A DNA stretch of 64,000 nucleotides from Fontivita pretiosa (GTDB lineage Bacteria > Planctomycetota > Phycisphaerae > Tepidisphaerales > Tepidisphaeraceae), in the NCBI RefSeq assembly GCF_050410795.1, contig NZ_CP191258.1:806001-870000 (forward strand). Reading direction: 5' to 3'. How positions within the stretch are numbered: the first letter of the stretch is position 1; each line of letters starts with the position of its first letter. Under the pieces are notes generated by a model. The model did no database searches, was not told the DNA's origin, and saw only the letters and a list, made by a program, of their open reading frames with translations. Below, piece by piece: positions 52,080 through 59,162 of the stretch. The translations under genes were made by a program, and so were the position numbers.

Positions 52080-53087
52080 TCAAACGATCATCTCCTTCTC
52101 TCCGCCTCTTCCGGCGATGATGATTTCGCCGGCATCCTCCAGACGACGCACCACATCCACGATCTTCTGCTGTGCTGCTTCCACGTCGCTGACGCGAACC
52201 GGACCCATGTACTGCATGTCCTCCTGGATGAGCTGCGCCGCACGCTCCGACATGTTCTTGAAAATCTTCTGTTTCAGCTCCTCGCTGGCCGTCTTCAGCG
52301 CCAGGCTCAGCACCTCGTTGTCGATCTCCTTCAAAACCGCCTGGATGCCCTTGTCGTTGACCAGCAGAATGTCCTCGAAGACGAACATGAGCCGGCGAAT
52401 CTGCTCGACCAGATCCGGGTCCTCGGCCTCCAGGCCTTCCATGATCCCCTTCTCCGTCGAGCGGTCGGCCAGGTTGAGCATCTCCGCCACCGTGTCCACG
52501 CCCCCGGCCTTCTCGAATGTCTGGCTGACGATGTCGCTCAGCCGGTGCTCCAGCCCGCGCTCCACCTCCTTGATCACCTCCGGGTTGGTCTGCTCCATGT
52601 TCGCGATTCGCTTGACCACCTCGATCTGCTTCTGGCTGGGCAGGCCCACCAGAATCTCCGACGCTTTCTGCGGCGGCAGATGCGCAAGAATCAGCGCGAT
52701 CGTCTGTGGATGCTCGTCCTGAATGAACGTCAGCAGGTTCTCGGATTCGGCTTTCTGAAGAAACGAGAATGGCGTGGTCTGAACCTGCTGCGTTACCTGC
52801 TTGATGACACGCTTGGCGTCTTCCTCGCTCAGTGACTTGGTCAGCAGCGTCTTGGCGTATTCCAGCCCGCCCTCGTTCACGTAAGCATTCGCCAGCGCAA
52901 TGTTGTAAAACTCCCCGAACACCTGCTTGCGGGTCTGGAGAGAGATTTCACCCAAAGAGGCAATCTCGCGACTGACCTCCTCGACCGATTCCGGCGGCAG
53001 CCGCTTGAGAATCTCCGCCGCCTCATCCTGCTCCAGCGTCACCAGCAGGATCGCCGCCTTGCGAACTCCAGTCAGTTCATTGGCCAT
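52080..53087 (-). CDS. fliG: Flagellar motor switch protein FliG
   Basis: FliG is the C-ring torque-generating protein. The 335-residue protein has the three domains: N-terminal (VRKAAILLVTLEQDEAAEILKRLP), middle with the EHPQTIALILAHLPPQKAS motif, and C-terminal with charged residues of the torque helix (VLSLALKTASEELKQKIFKNMSERAAQLIQED). The order fliF-fliG-fliH is conserved. Confidence 0.96.
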   Translation of the reverse strand: MANELTGVRKAAILLVTLEQDEAAEILKRLPPESVEEVSREIASLGEISLQTRKQVFGEFYNIALANAYVNEGGLEYAKTLLTKSLSEEDAKRVIKQVTQQVQTTPFSFLQKAESENLLTFIQDEHPQTIALILAHLPPQKASEILVGLPSQKQIEVVKRIANMEQTNPEVIKEVERGLEHRLSDIVSQTFEKAGGVDTVAEMLNLADRSTEKGIMEGLEAEDPDLVEQIRRLMFVFEDILLVNDKGIQAVLKEIDNEVLSLALKTASEELKQKIFKNMSERAAQLIQEDMQYMGPVRVSDVEAAQQKIVDVVRRLEDAGEIIIAGRGGEKEMIV

Positions 53088-53162
53088 GGCATAGCACGCG
53101 TTTGCAGTACCCGATCATCACGACTCAACCAGGCAATCCGCGACGGCGACAGCTTGCCCAAT

Positions 53163-54800
53163 CTACGAGCGATTCAGCCATCGTTTCACCAGGTTCGCCG
53201 CCGCCTCGGGGTTCTCCTTGACCATGGTCGAGACCTGCTCGACCATCTGCTGGGCGTGAACGGCGTCTTCGTCCAGCTCCACCGCGTCCAGCGAGATCTT
53301 GCCGTCGCCGACGACGCCGGCGATTTCCTCTCCGGCCTGAAGCTGCGGCGGAAGCTCAGGTTCGGGCGTGACAGTTATCGCAGGCGTGGGCGCGCCCTTC
53401 TTGACGATCATCGAGACCATGAACAGGCTGATGATCGCCAGCGCGCCGACGGCGATTTCCCTGGCATAGCCGTTGACCATCCTGCCGACCCCGCCCGACG
53501 ACTGCGCCTGGTCTGTCGCCGCCAGCAGCGGAATCGTCGTGTCGTAGTACATGTCCACGGTAAGATTGGCGTCGGACTGCATCCCCACCGCGTCCTGGAT
53601 CGTCTTTCGCACGCTGGACAGCTCCGCCGTCACCATCGGCTGAAGCGCCGCATCATCCGGCTCCTTGGGCTGATTGGGGTTGGCGGCCTTGTACTTGGCG
53701 ACGAAATAGCTGCGGGGCAGCCGCACCGCCGCCGACGTCACCGTCGCCTTGCCCGCCGGCTTGTTGATCGTCTCGGTGGATTTGCTGGGGAAGATCGCGT
53801 TTTCGGTGCGCGTCTTTTCGCTGGTGCTGGTAGCGCCGGTCATCACCGCGGCGCCGGGCAGCGACAACCCCATGTTGGATACGGCCCCCGGCTCGGTCAC
53901 CGCGGGCGCCGGCTCGGTGGTCTCCTGCGTTTCGCTCTCCAGCGTCTGCTCTTTGGTGAACGTGTTCTTTGCGTCGTAGGTCTCGCGCGTCTCCACGCTG
54001 CTGACGGTCTGCACATCCACCGTCACCGCCACCAGCGCCCCGGGCGTCAGCAACGACGCGATCTTCTCGCTGATCCGCCTCTCCTGCTGCTCGATCTGCT
54101 CGAACAGCTCGGCGCCGGCGAAGCTGCTGCTGGCATCCTGCGAGCGCATCGGCCGGCCATCTACCACCACCGACACCCGCGATTTGGCCAGCCCCGGAAC
54201 GGCGCTGGCGACGGTGGCGGCGGCGGCATCGACCAGCCGCTTGAGGTTCTCAACATTCCCGCGCGTCGTGATCTGCACCGACGCCGACGGCTCCAGCGAA
54301 CCGCCGATCCGACGCTCGCTGACTGGATTGATGATCACGTTCGCCCGCGCAACTCCGGGGAAAAAATCCGTGATCACGCTGGAGAGCATCCGCTCCTTCA
54401 TCTGGTTGTGGATCAGCTCGGTCTTGGCGCGCGAGTCCCAGGGGCTCATCTGCTTGACCATCTGATCCCAGGCGGCGGTGATGTTCGACGGAAGCGCGTT
54501 GGAATACGCCAGCGCCGCCACCGCCTCCATCTTCCGGTCCGCCGGCACCATCACCCGGTCCGCCACGATTCGCGCGTTGATTCCCCTGGACTGAAGCGCC
54601 TGCTGGATTTGCCCCATCTCCTGCGCCGGCAGCGGCTGATCAAGCACAGGCTCCAGCTCGGCTGTCCCCGCGTACCGCGCCCACCAGATCAGCGTCATCA
54701 CCATGATCGCCACCAGCGAAGCGGTGAGCATCTTCTGGCTGGCCGACAACCCGCTGAGTTGTTGCTGAATCCGCAGCAGTTGTGCTCTGATCGTTTCCAT
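53163..54800 (-). CDS. fliF: Flagellar MS-ring protein FliF
   Basis: The 545-residue protein starts at 54800 (METIRAQLLR), with GGAGGG 6 nt upstream; an earlier ATG is 5 codons ahead. Helix 1 (MLTASLVAIMVMTLIWWARYAG) and helix 2 (IAVGALAIISLFMVSMIVKKG) bracket the ring-building motifs, including RARVIINP-like ARANVIINPVSE and a Ser/Thr-rich middle. The C-terminal end binds FliG (AANLVKRWLNRS). The family assignment is firm. Confidence 0.95.
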   Translation of the reverse strand: METIRAQLLRIQQQLSGLSASQKMLTASLVAIMVMTLIWWARYAGTAELEPVLDQPLPAQEMGQIQQALQSRGINARIVADRVMVPADRKMEAVAALAYSNALPSNITAAWDQMVKQMSPWDSRAKTELIHNQMKERMLSSVITDFFPGVARANVIINPVSERRIGGSLEPSASVQITTRGNVENLKRLVDAAAATVASAVPGLAKSRVSVVVDGRPMRSQDASSSFAGAELFEQIEQQERRISEKIASLLTPGALVAVTVDVQTVSSVETRETYDAKNTFTKEQTLESETQETTEPAPAVTEPGAVSNMGLSLPGAAVMTGATSTSEKTRTENAIFPSKSTETINKPAGKATVTSAAVRLPRSYFVAKYKAANPNQPKEPDDAALQPMVTAELSSVRKTIQDAVGMQSDANLTVDMYYDTTIPLLAATDQAQSSGGVGRMVNGYAREIAVGALAIISLFMVSMIVKKGAPTPAITVTPEPELPPQLQAGEEIAGVVGDGKISLDAVELDEDAVHAQQMVEQVSTMVKENPEAAANLVKRWLNRS

Positions 54801-54843
54801 CGCCCAGCCCTCCATGGCTTGAGCCGCAGCCTTCGCCAGTTTT

Positions 54844-54882
54844 CAGTGGCCAGTTGCCACTGAACGCCGGTTTCCAACCGGC
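54844..54882. repeat. Two tandem perfect hairpins between fliF and fliE
   Basis: CAGTGGC-CAGTT-GCCACTG and GCCGGTT-TCC-AACCGGC are each perfect 7-bp stems, three bases apart. They fill most of the gap between the fliE stop and fliF start. There is no T-tract on the coding strand. Confidence 0.8.
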
Positions 54883-54896
54883 AACCGGCAACTCCG

Positions 54897-55208
54897 TCAG
54901 ATTTGCATGCTCTTGATCTCTTCGTAAGCGTCCATCAGCTTGGCGCGGATCGCCAGCAGCGTCTTGAATGCCAGGTCGCTCTTCTCCATCGCCAGCATCA
55001 CGCCGGTGACGTCTTCGCTGCGACCCGTCGCCAGGTCTTCCACCGCCTTGCTGGCGTCCTGCTGGAGCCGCGCCACCTCGTTGATGCTGTTTTTCAGCAT
55101 CTCGGAGAAACTGGCGCCCGCGGCCCCGGCGGCCGGCTTCCCGTCGGACGAAGACCCGATGCCCGCCACCTTGCCAACGCTTGAGTTGTTGTTGACTCCA
55201 TTCAGCAT
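54897..55208 (-). CDS. fliE: Flagellar hook-basal body complex protein FliE
   Basis: This 103-residue protein has a Gly/Ser-rich N-terminus and the FliE core (FSEMLKNSINEVARLQQDASKAVEDLATG, then LAMEKSDLAFKTLLAIRAKLMDAYEEIKSMQI). It joins the MS ring to the rod. Confidence 0.94.
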   Translation of the reverse strand: MLNGVNNNSSVGKVAGIGSSSDGKPAAGAAGASFSEMLKNSINEVARLQQDASKAVEDLATGRSEDVTGVMLAMEKSDLAFKTLLAIRAKLMDAYEEIKSMQI

Positions 55209-55210
55209 AG

Positions 55211-55238
55211 TGCTCAGCGCTTAGTGCTTCGTGCTTAG
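55211..55238. repeat. Tandem heptamer between fliE and flgC
   Basis: TGCTCAG, CGCTTAG, TGCTTCG and TGCTTAG stand head to tail directly at the fliE start, with a partial inverted copy (AGCGGTCAGC) to the right. They are imperfect copies of one word. Confidence 0.7.
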
Positions 55239-55289
55239 CGGTCAGCCCCTCCCGCAGCGGCAACTGACCAGCAGCCACCGACCGCTTCC

Positions 55290-55694
55290 TCAGGCAATCA
55301 GCCTCAGCGTCGAATTGATCATCGCCTTCAGCGTATCCATCATCGTGATATTGGCCTCGTAGGCGCGCGACGCTTCCATCATGTTCACCTGCTCGATCGC
55401 CAGATCCACGTTGGGGTAGCTGACGTATCCGTCCTTGTCGGCGTCGGGGTGTCCCGGATCGTAGACGCGACGGAACGGCGACGGATCCAGCTCGATTGAC
55501 TTCACATGCACGCCCGGCTTTGCCGGCTCCCCGGCCCGGCCCGCCTGGAACACCACGAATCTCCTTCGATAGGGAACTTTCTCCCCCTTCTCGTTGCGCG
55601 TCGCGTCGATATTGGCCACGTTCCCCGCAATCGTGTCCATGCGCGTGCGTTGCGCCACCAACGCGCTGGCCGGAATATCCAATGCATCAAACAT
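55290..55694 (-). CDS. flgC: Flagellar basal-body rod protein FlgC
   Basis: This 134-residue protein has the FlgC N-terminal block (ALVAQRTRMDTIAGNVANIDATRNEKG) and the C-terminal YPNVDLAIEQVNMMEASRAYEANITMMDTLKAMINSTLRLI. It has normal length and follows flgB, as usual. Confidence 0.96.
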   Translation of the reverse strand: MFDALDIPASALVAQRTRMDTIAGNVANIDATRNEKGEKVPYRRRFVVFQAGRAGEPAKPGVHVKSIELDPSPFRRVYDPGHPDADKDGYVSYPNVDLAIEQVNMMEASRAYEANITMMDTLKAMINSTLRLIA

Positions 55695-55757
55695 CCGTCA
55701 CCATCCGTGCCCATTCAGTCGCGCCGTCGCTGCGACCGCATGGCCAATCTGCCGCTG

Positions 55758-56159
55758 CTAGGCGATCCTCTCCTTCAACGCCGTTTCGATCGAGGCGATC
55801 TGCTTGCGCAACAGCTCGATCATGAGGTTGTGAAACAACGCGTTCTTCTGGCTGTCGGACTGCAACTGTTCGATCGAGCGGTTGTTGCGGTCGTGAAACA
55901 GGATGTTCCTGGCCGGCCGATTCAGCTCGCCCAGGATATCCTCGAACCGTACCGCCCCGGGCGGCGCATGCCGCCTCGCCTCCACACGCTCCCGCAATGC
56001 CCGCTGAAACTGTTGAACCGACAGATCCTTCTGCACGTAGTCCGGCGTGCTGATGTTGGCCACGTTCTCCGCGATCAGCTTCTGTCTGGCAGCGCTGAAG
56101 CGCACCACCTGCTCGATCACGGGCAGATTCCCCTGGTTCAGCAGGCGTTCGATGAACAT
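55758..56159 (-). CDS. flgB: Flagellar basal-body rod protein FlgB
   Basis: This 133-residue protein has the FlgB N-terminal block (FSAARQKLIAENVANISTPDYVQKDLSVQQFQRAL) and a conserved C-terminal helix (NALFHNLMIELLRKQIASIETAL). Its start is a clean ATG after AGGAG-like sequence. It opens the structural part of the cluster. Confidence 0.94.
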   Translation of the reverse strand: MFIERLLNQGNLPVIEQVVRFSAARQKLIAENVANISTPDYVQKDLSVQQFQRALRERVEARRHAPPGAVRFEDILGELNRPARNILFHDRNNRSIEQLQSDSQKNALFHNLMIELLRKQIASIETALKERIA

Positions 56160-56266
56160 CGCCGGTTTCTCCTATCAAAACCCGTGCCTGTGCCCTGCGC
56201 GATGAACCTGCCGGCAAAAGCGCGGCGGTGCCGCAGGCCACAAAGCGCAGCTTCTGCGCGGCGGGC

Positions 56267-56280
56267 GCAATTCATGCGCC
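56267..56280 (-). promoter_or_regulatory. Possible sigma54 promoter before flgB
   Basis: On the minus strand, GGCGCA-TGAA-TTGC has GG and GC 10 nt apart as RpoN promoters do, but two of the six bases of the -24 box differ. It lies at the very end of the regulator gene, about 100 bp ahead of flgB. Confidence 0.35.
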
Positions 56281-57642
56281 GGCCTCCACGAACTCGCCGG
56301 TCTCCTTCCATCGCTTCAGCTTCATCCCCAACGTGCGCACGCCAATGCCCAGCGCCGCGGCGGTCTTGATCCGATGACCCCGGAACTGCTGGAGCGTGCT
56401 GAGGATCACCTGTTTCTCGATGTCCGCCAGCGGCTTGCCCGCCAGGCTCTGTACCGCCGAGCTGACTGCCTGGCCGCCCTGAAGCCATGGCTCGATCGTC
56501 GCGGCGCGAATCACCCCGGGCGCAGATTCCAGCACCACCGCACGCTCGATGATGTTCTGAAGCTCGCGCACGTTTCCCGGCCAGGTGTACCCCTGAAGCA
56601 GCCGCATCGCCTCAGGCTCGATGTGCCGGAAGGCATCCTTGTCCCGCTTGGCTACCAAATGCAGAAAATGCCGGGCCAGCTCGGGAATGTCCTCGATGCG
56701 GTTTCGCAGCGGCGGCAGCTCGATCGGCACCACATTCAGCCGGTAGAACAGATCCTGACGGAACTTGCCCGAGCGAACATCTTCTTCGAGATTGCGATTG
56801 GTCGTGGCAATCACACGAACATCCACCTGCTGCGTCAGCGAGCTGCCCACCCGCTCAAACTGGTTCTCCTGGAGTACCCGCAGCAGCTTGGCCTGCAATC
56901 CGGGCGCGATCTCGCTGATCTCATCCAGCAGCAGCGTGCCTCCGTCGGCCAGCTCGAAACGTCCCCGCCGCAGGCGGTCCGCCCCGGTAAACGCCCCCTT
57001 CTCGTGCCCGAACAGCTCCGACTCCAGCAGGTTCTCTGATAGAGCCGCGCAGTTCACCGCCAGCATCGGGCGATCCCTGCGTTCGCTGGCGGCATGGATC
57101 GCCCGCGCCACCACTTCCTTGCCCGTGCCGCTCTCGCCTCGGATCAGCACCGTCGCGTTGCTCCTGGCCACCTGCTCGATCCGTCGGCGCACCTCCTGCA
57201 TCACCGCGCTGGAGCCGATCAGCGGACGCGGCGCGTTCACTTCCGCCATGCTCCGCAACGCCGCGTTCTCCAGCTTCAGCCGACTGTGCTCCAGCGTACG
57301 CTCCACCAGCAGGCGGATTTCCTCTCCGTCGAAAGGCTTCTGGATGTAGTCGTAGGCCCCCAGCTTCATCGCCTCCACCGCGGTCTGCACCGTCGCGAAT
57401 GCCGTCATCAGCACCACCGGCATGTCAGGGCGAAGCTTCCTGGCCTCGGCCAGAAGCTCGATGCCCGTCATCCGCGGCATCTTCAGATCGGTGATCAGCA
57501 GGTCGAAGCGCGACGCCTGGAGCCTGTTGACGGCAACTGGCCCGTCGCCAGCGGCGACGACCTCGTGCCCCTCGCGCGCCAGTGTCGCCGCCAGCGAGTC
57601 CCGCATCATCTCCTGGTCGTCGACGATCAGAATGCGTGCCAT
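56272..57642 (-). CDS. Sigma54-dependent flagellar response regulator
   Basis: This 456-residue NtrC-type activator has a receiver domain with phospho-acceptor D52 (LLITDLKMP), an AAA+ domain with Walker A GESGTGKE and the sigma54-contact loop GAFTGA, and a Fis-type helix-turn-helix (GHRIKTAAALGIGVRTLGMKLKRW). It starts at 57642. With the kinase gene upstream it resembles FlrC/FleR or FlgR systems that switch on middle flagellar genes. The RpoN-type site ahead of flgE is a likely target. Confidence 0.9.
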   Translation of the reverse strand: MARILIVDDQEMMRDSLAATLAREGHEVVAAGDGPVAVNRLQASRFDLLITDLKMPRMTGIELLAEARKLRPDMPVVLMTAFATVQTAVEAMKLGAYDYIQKPFDGEEIRLLVERTLEHSRLKLENAALRSMAEVNAPRPLIGSSAVMQEVRRRIEQVARSNATVLIRGESGTGKEVVARAIHAASERRDRPMLAVNCAALSENLLESELFGHEKGAFTGADRLRRGRFELADGGTLLLDEISEIAPGLQAKLLRVLQENQFERVGSSLTQQVDVRVIATTNRNLEEDVRSGKFRQDLFYRLNVVPIELPPLRNRIEDIPELARHFLHLVAKRDKDAFRHIEPEAMRLLQGYTWPGNVRELQNIIERAVVLESAPGVIRAATIEPWLQGGQAVSSAVQSLAGKPLADIEKQVILSTLQQFRGHRIKTAAALGIGVRTLGMKLKRWKETGEFVEAGA

Positions 57643-57650
57643 AGCCTTGC

Positions 57651-57739
57651 ATTTCAGATTGCCGACCCTGGATCGCCGGCCGCAGCACGAGCCGACCCCG
57701 CGCCGCATCCCCGCCGCCCCGGATCCGCAATCCGAAATC
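57651..57739. repeat. Long inverted repeat between kinase and regulator genes
   Basis: Outer arms ATTTCAGATTGC (57651-57662) and GCAATCCGAAAT (57728-57739) match at 11 of 12 positions, and a GC-rich middle (GATCGCCGGCCG to CCCCGGATCC) lies between. The right arm contains the same AATCCGAAAT word that is repeated in nadA. Confidence 0.7.
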
Positions 57740-57741
57740 TC

Positions 57742-58605
57742 CTAAATCCTCACTTCAAACCTCGCTCCGCCTTCGGGGGCATTGCCGGCCATGATCGTGC
57801 CCTCGTGTGCCTCCACCACCCGATGCACGATCGCCAGACCAAGCCCCGTGCCCGTCTCCTTGGTCGTGAAAAACGGGTCGAAAATTCGATCGATGATTTC
57901 CGAAGGTATGCCCGGCCCGGTATCGCGGACCGTCAACTGAAACTGCCTGGCCTGCGACCGACGCGTCGGCGGGCCATAACGCAGCTCGATCTGTCCGGGC
58001 TGCTCCATCGCCTCGATCGCGTTCAGCAGCAGGTTCAGCAGCGCCTGGCCGATCAGCACCGGATCGGCCACCACGCGCAACGTCTGCGGGCCCTGCACGC
58101 ACAGCCGGATGCCCTTGTCCGACGCCTGCCCCGCCACAAGATCCACCGTCTGCGCCACCACCTGCGCCAGGTCCATCGGCACTGCATGGACATTGATTTC
58201 GCGCGTGAAGTGCAGCACCTGGCTGACCAGCGACTCCAGCCGCTTCACGCACGCCGAGATCTTGCCCACCAGCTCCGCCGACGCCGGTCGATCCGCAAGA
58301 TCGCGCATCAGCAGCGACGCATAAAGCTGAATCCCTCCCAGCGGATTGCGGATCTCGTGCGCCATCCCCGCCGCCATCTCCCCCAGCGCCGCCAGACGGT
58401 TTTTCCGCTCCAGCAGGCGGTTCTTCTCGCTCAACTCCTCCCGTAGCTGCTCCACCTGCTGCTTGAGCTGATCGTGCGAGTGCTGAAGACGCTCGGTCAC
58501 CTCGCTGTAGGCCATGATGATCCGGCCCAGTTCTTCGATCCGCTGGCTGGCCGGCACCGGCGCGGGCTGCTGAAGTTGTGCGCTTGCCACACTCATGCGT
58601 TGCAT
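57742..58605 (-). CDS. Soluble sensor histidine kinase of the flagellar cluster
   Basis: This 287-residue protein has no transmembrane helix. A coiled coil (about residues 40-70) leads into the DHp domain with phospho-acceptor H83 (MAHEIRNPLGG), then the HATPase with N-box LLNLLLNAIEAM, DTGPGIP and FDPFFTTKETGTGLGLAIVHRVV. It is probably the partner of the adjacent regulator and senses assembly state in the cytoplasm, as FlrB/FleS or FlgS kinases do. An alternative start lies three codons on. Confidence 0.87.
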   Translation of the reverse strand: MQRMSVASAQLQQPAPVPASQRIEELGRIIMAYSEVTERLQHSHDQLKQQVEQLREELSEKNRLLERKNRLAALGEMAAGMAHEIRNPLGGIQLYASLLMRDLADRPASAELVGKISACVKRLESLVSQVLHFTREINVHAVPMDLAQVVAQTVDLVAGQASDKGIRLCVQGPQTLRVVADPVLIGQALLNLLLNAIEAMEQPGQIELRYGPPTRRSQARQFQLTVRDTGPGIPSEIIDRIFDPFFTTKETGTGLGLAIVHRVVEAHEGTIMAGNAPEGGARFEVRI

Positions 58606-58688
58606 CTTTGCTCGCGTCGAAGCATGCCGAGGAACAAACCTCCAACCTGTTGTGCCGCACCTTGCACGATCGAGCCGTGCAATCCCGG

Positions 58689-59129
58689 CTACCGCTGCAC
58701 GTTCATCCGCGGCTGGCGCGGTCCGTACGCGGCGGCGGCGTAGCTGCGATTCACCTGCCGGGCTGCCGCCGCCTGGTTGATCTGCCGCCCCAGATTCAGC
58801 TTCCGCTGCTGGAGGATCAGCGCATCCTGCTGATCGGCCGCGGTGATCTGCTCCAGCAGCCTGCGGGTTTCGGCCAGCAGCGACTCAGCCCGCGCCCGGC
58901 CGGCCGAGTCCATCCGCAACACGAAGCTGGACCATTCGCGTTTGGCCGGCGCAATCAGGCTTTCCAGAGCGGTGATCTGCTCCAGCAGCGTCTGTCGGCT
59001 GCGCAGCACATCCAGCAACGCTTCGGTCTGGTTCTGCTGAACGTGCGAGTGTTGCAGCTCCGCCAGCTTCGCCAGCCTGCGGTAACAGCCCACCTGATCT
59101 TCCAGTGCCTGAACGATCGATTCAGTCAT
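58689..59129 (-). CDS. flgN: FlgN family chaperone
   Basis: This 146-residue helical protein fits FlgN, the export chaperone for hook-filament junction proteins: LVEQLEDQVGCYRRL-like start (QALEDQVGCYRRLAKLAELQ), TEALLDVLRSRQTLLEQITALE, and LLAETRRLLEQITAADQQDALILQQRKLNLGRQI. The last residues are Ala/Tyr/Arg-rich. FlgK and FlgL genes are not near. Family matches of this kind are weak, so position supports the call. Confidence 0.75.
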   Translation of the reverse strand: MTESIVQALEDQVGCYRRLAKLAELQHSHVQQNQTEALLDVLRSRQTLLEQITALESLIAPAKREWSSFVLRMDSAGRARAESLLAETRRLLEQITAADQQDALILQQRKLNLGRQINQAAAARQVNRSYAAAAYGPRQPRMNVQR

Positions 59130-59162
59130 CGCACGTGCCCATCCGGCCCTGTGCCCTGTTGA

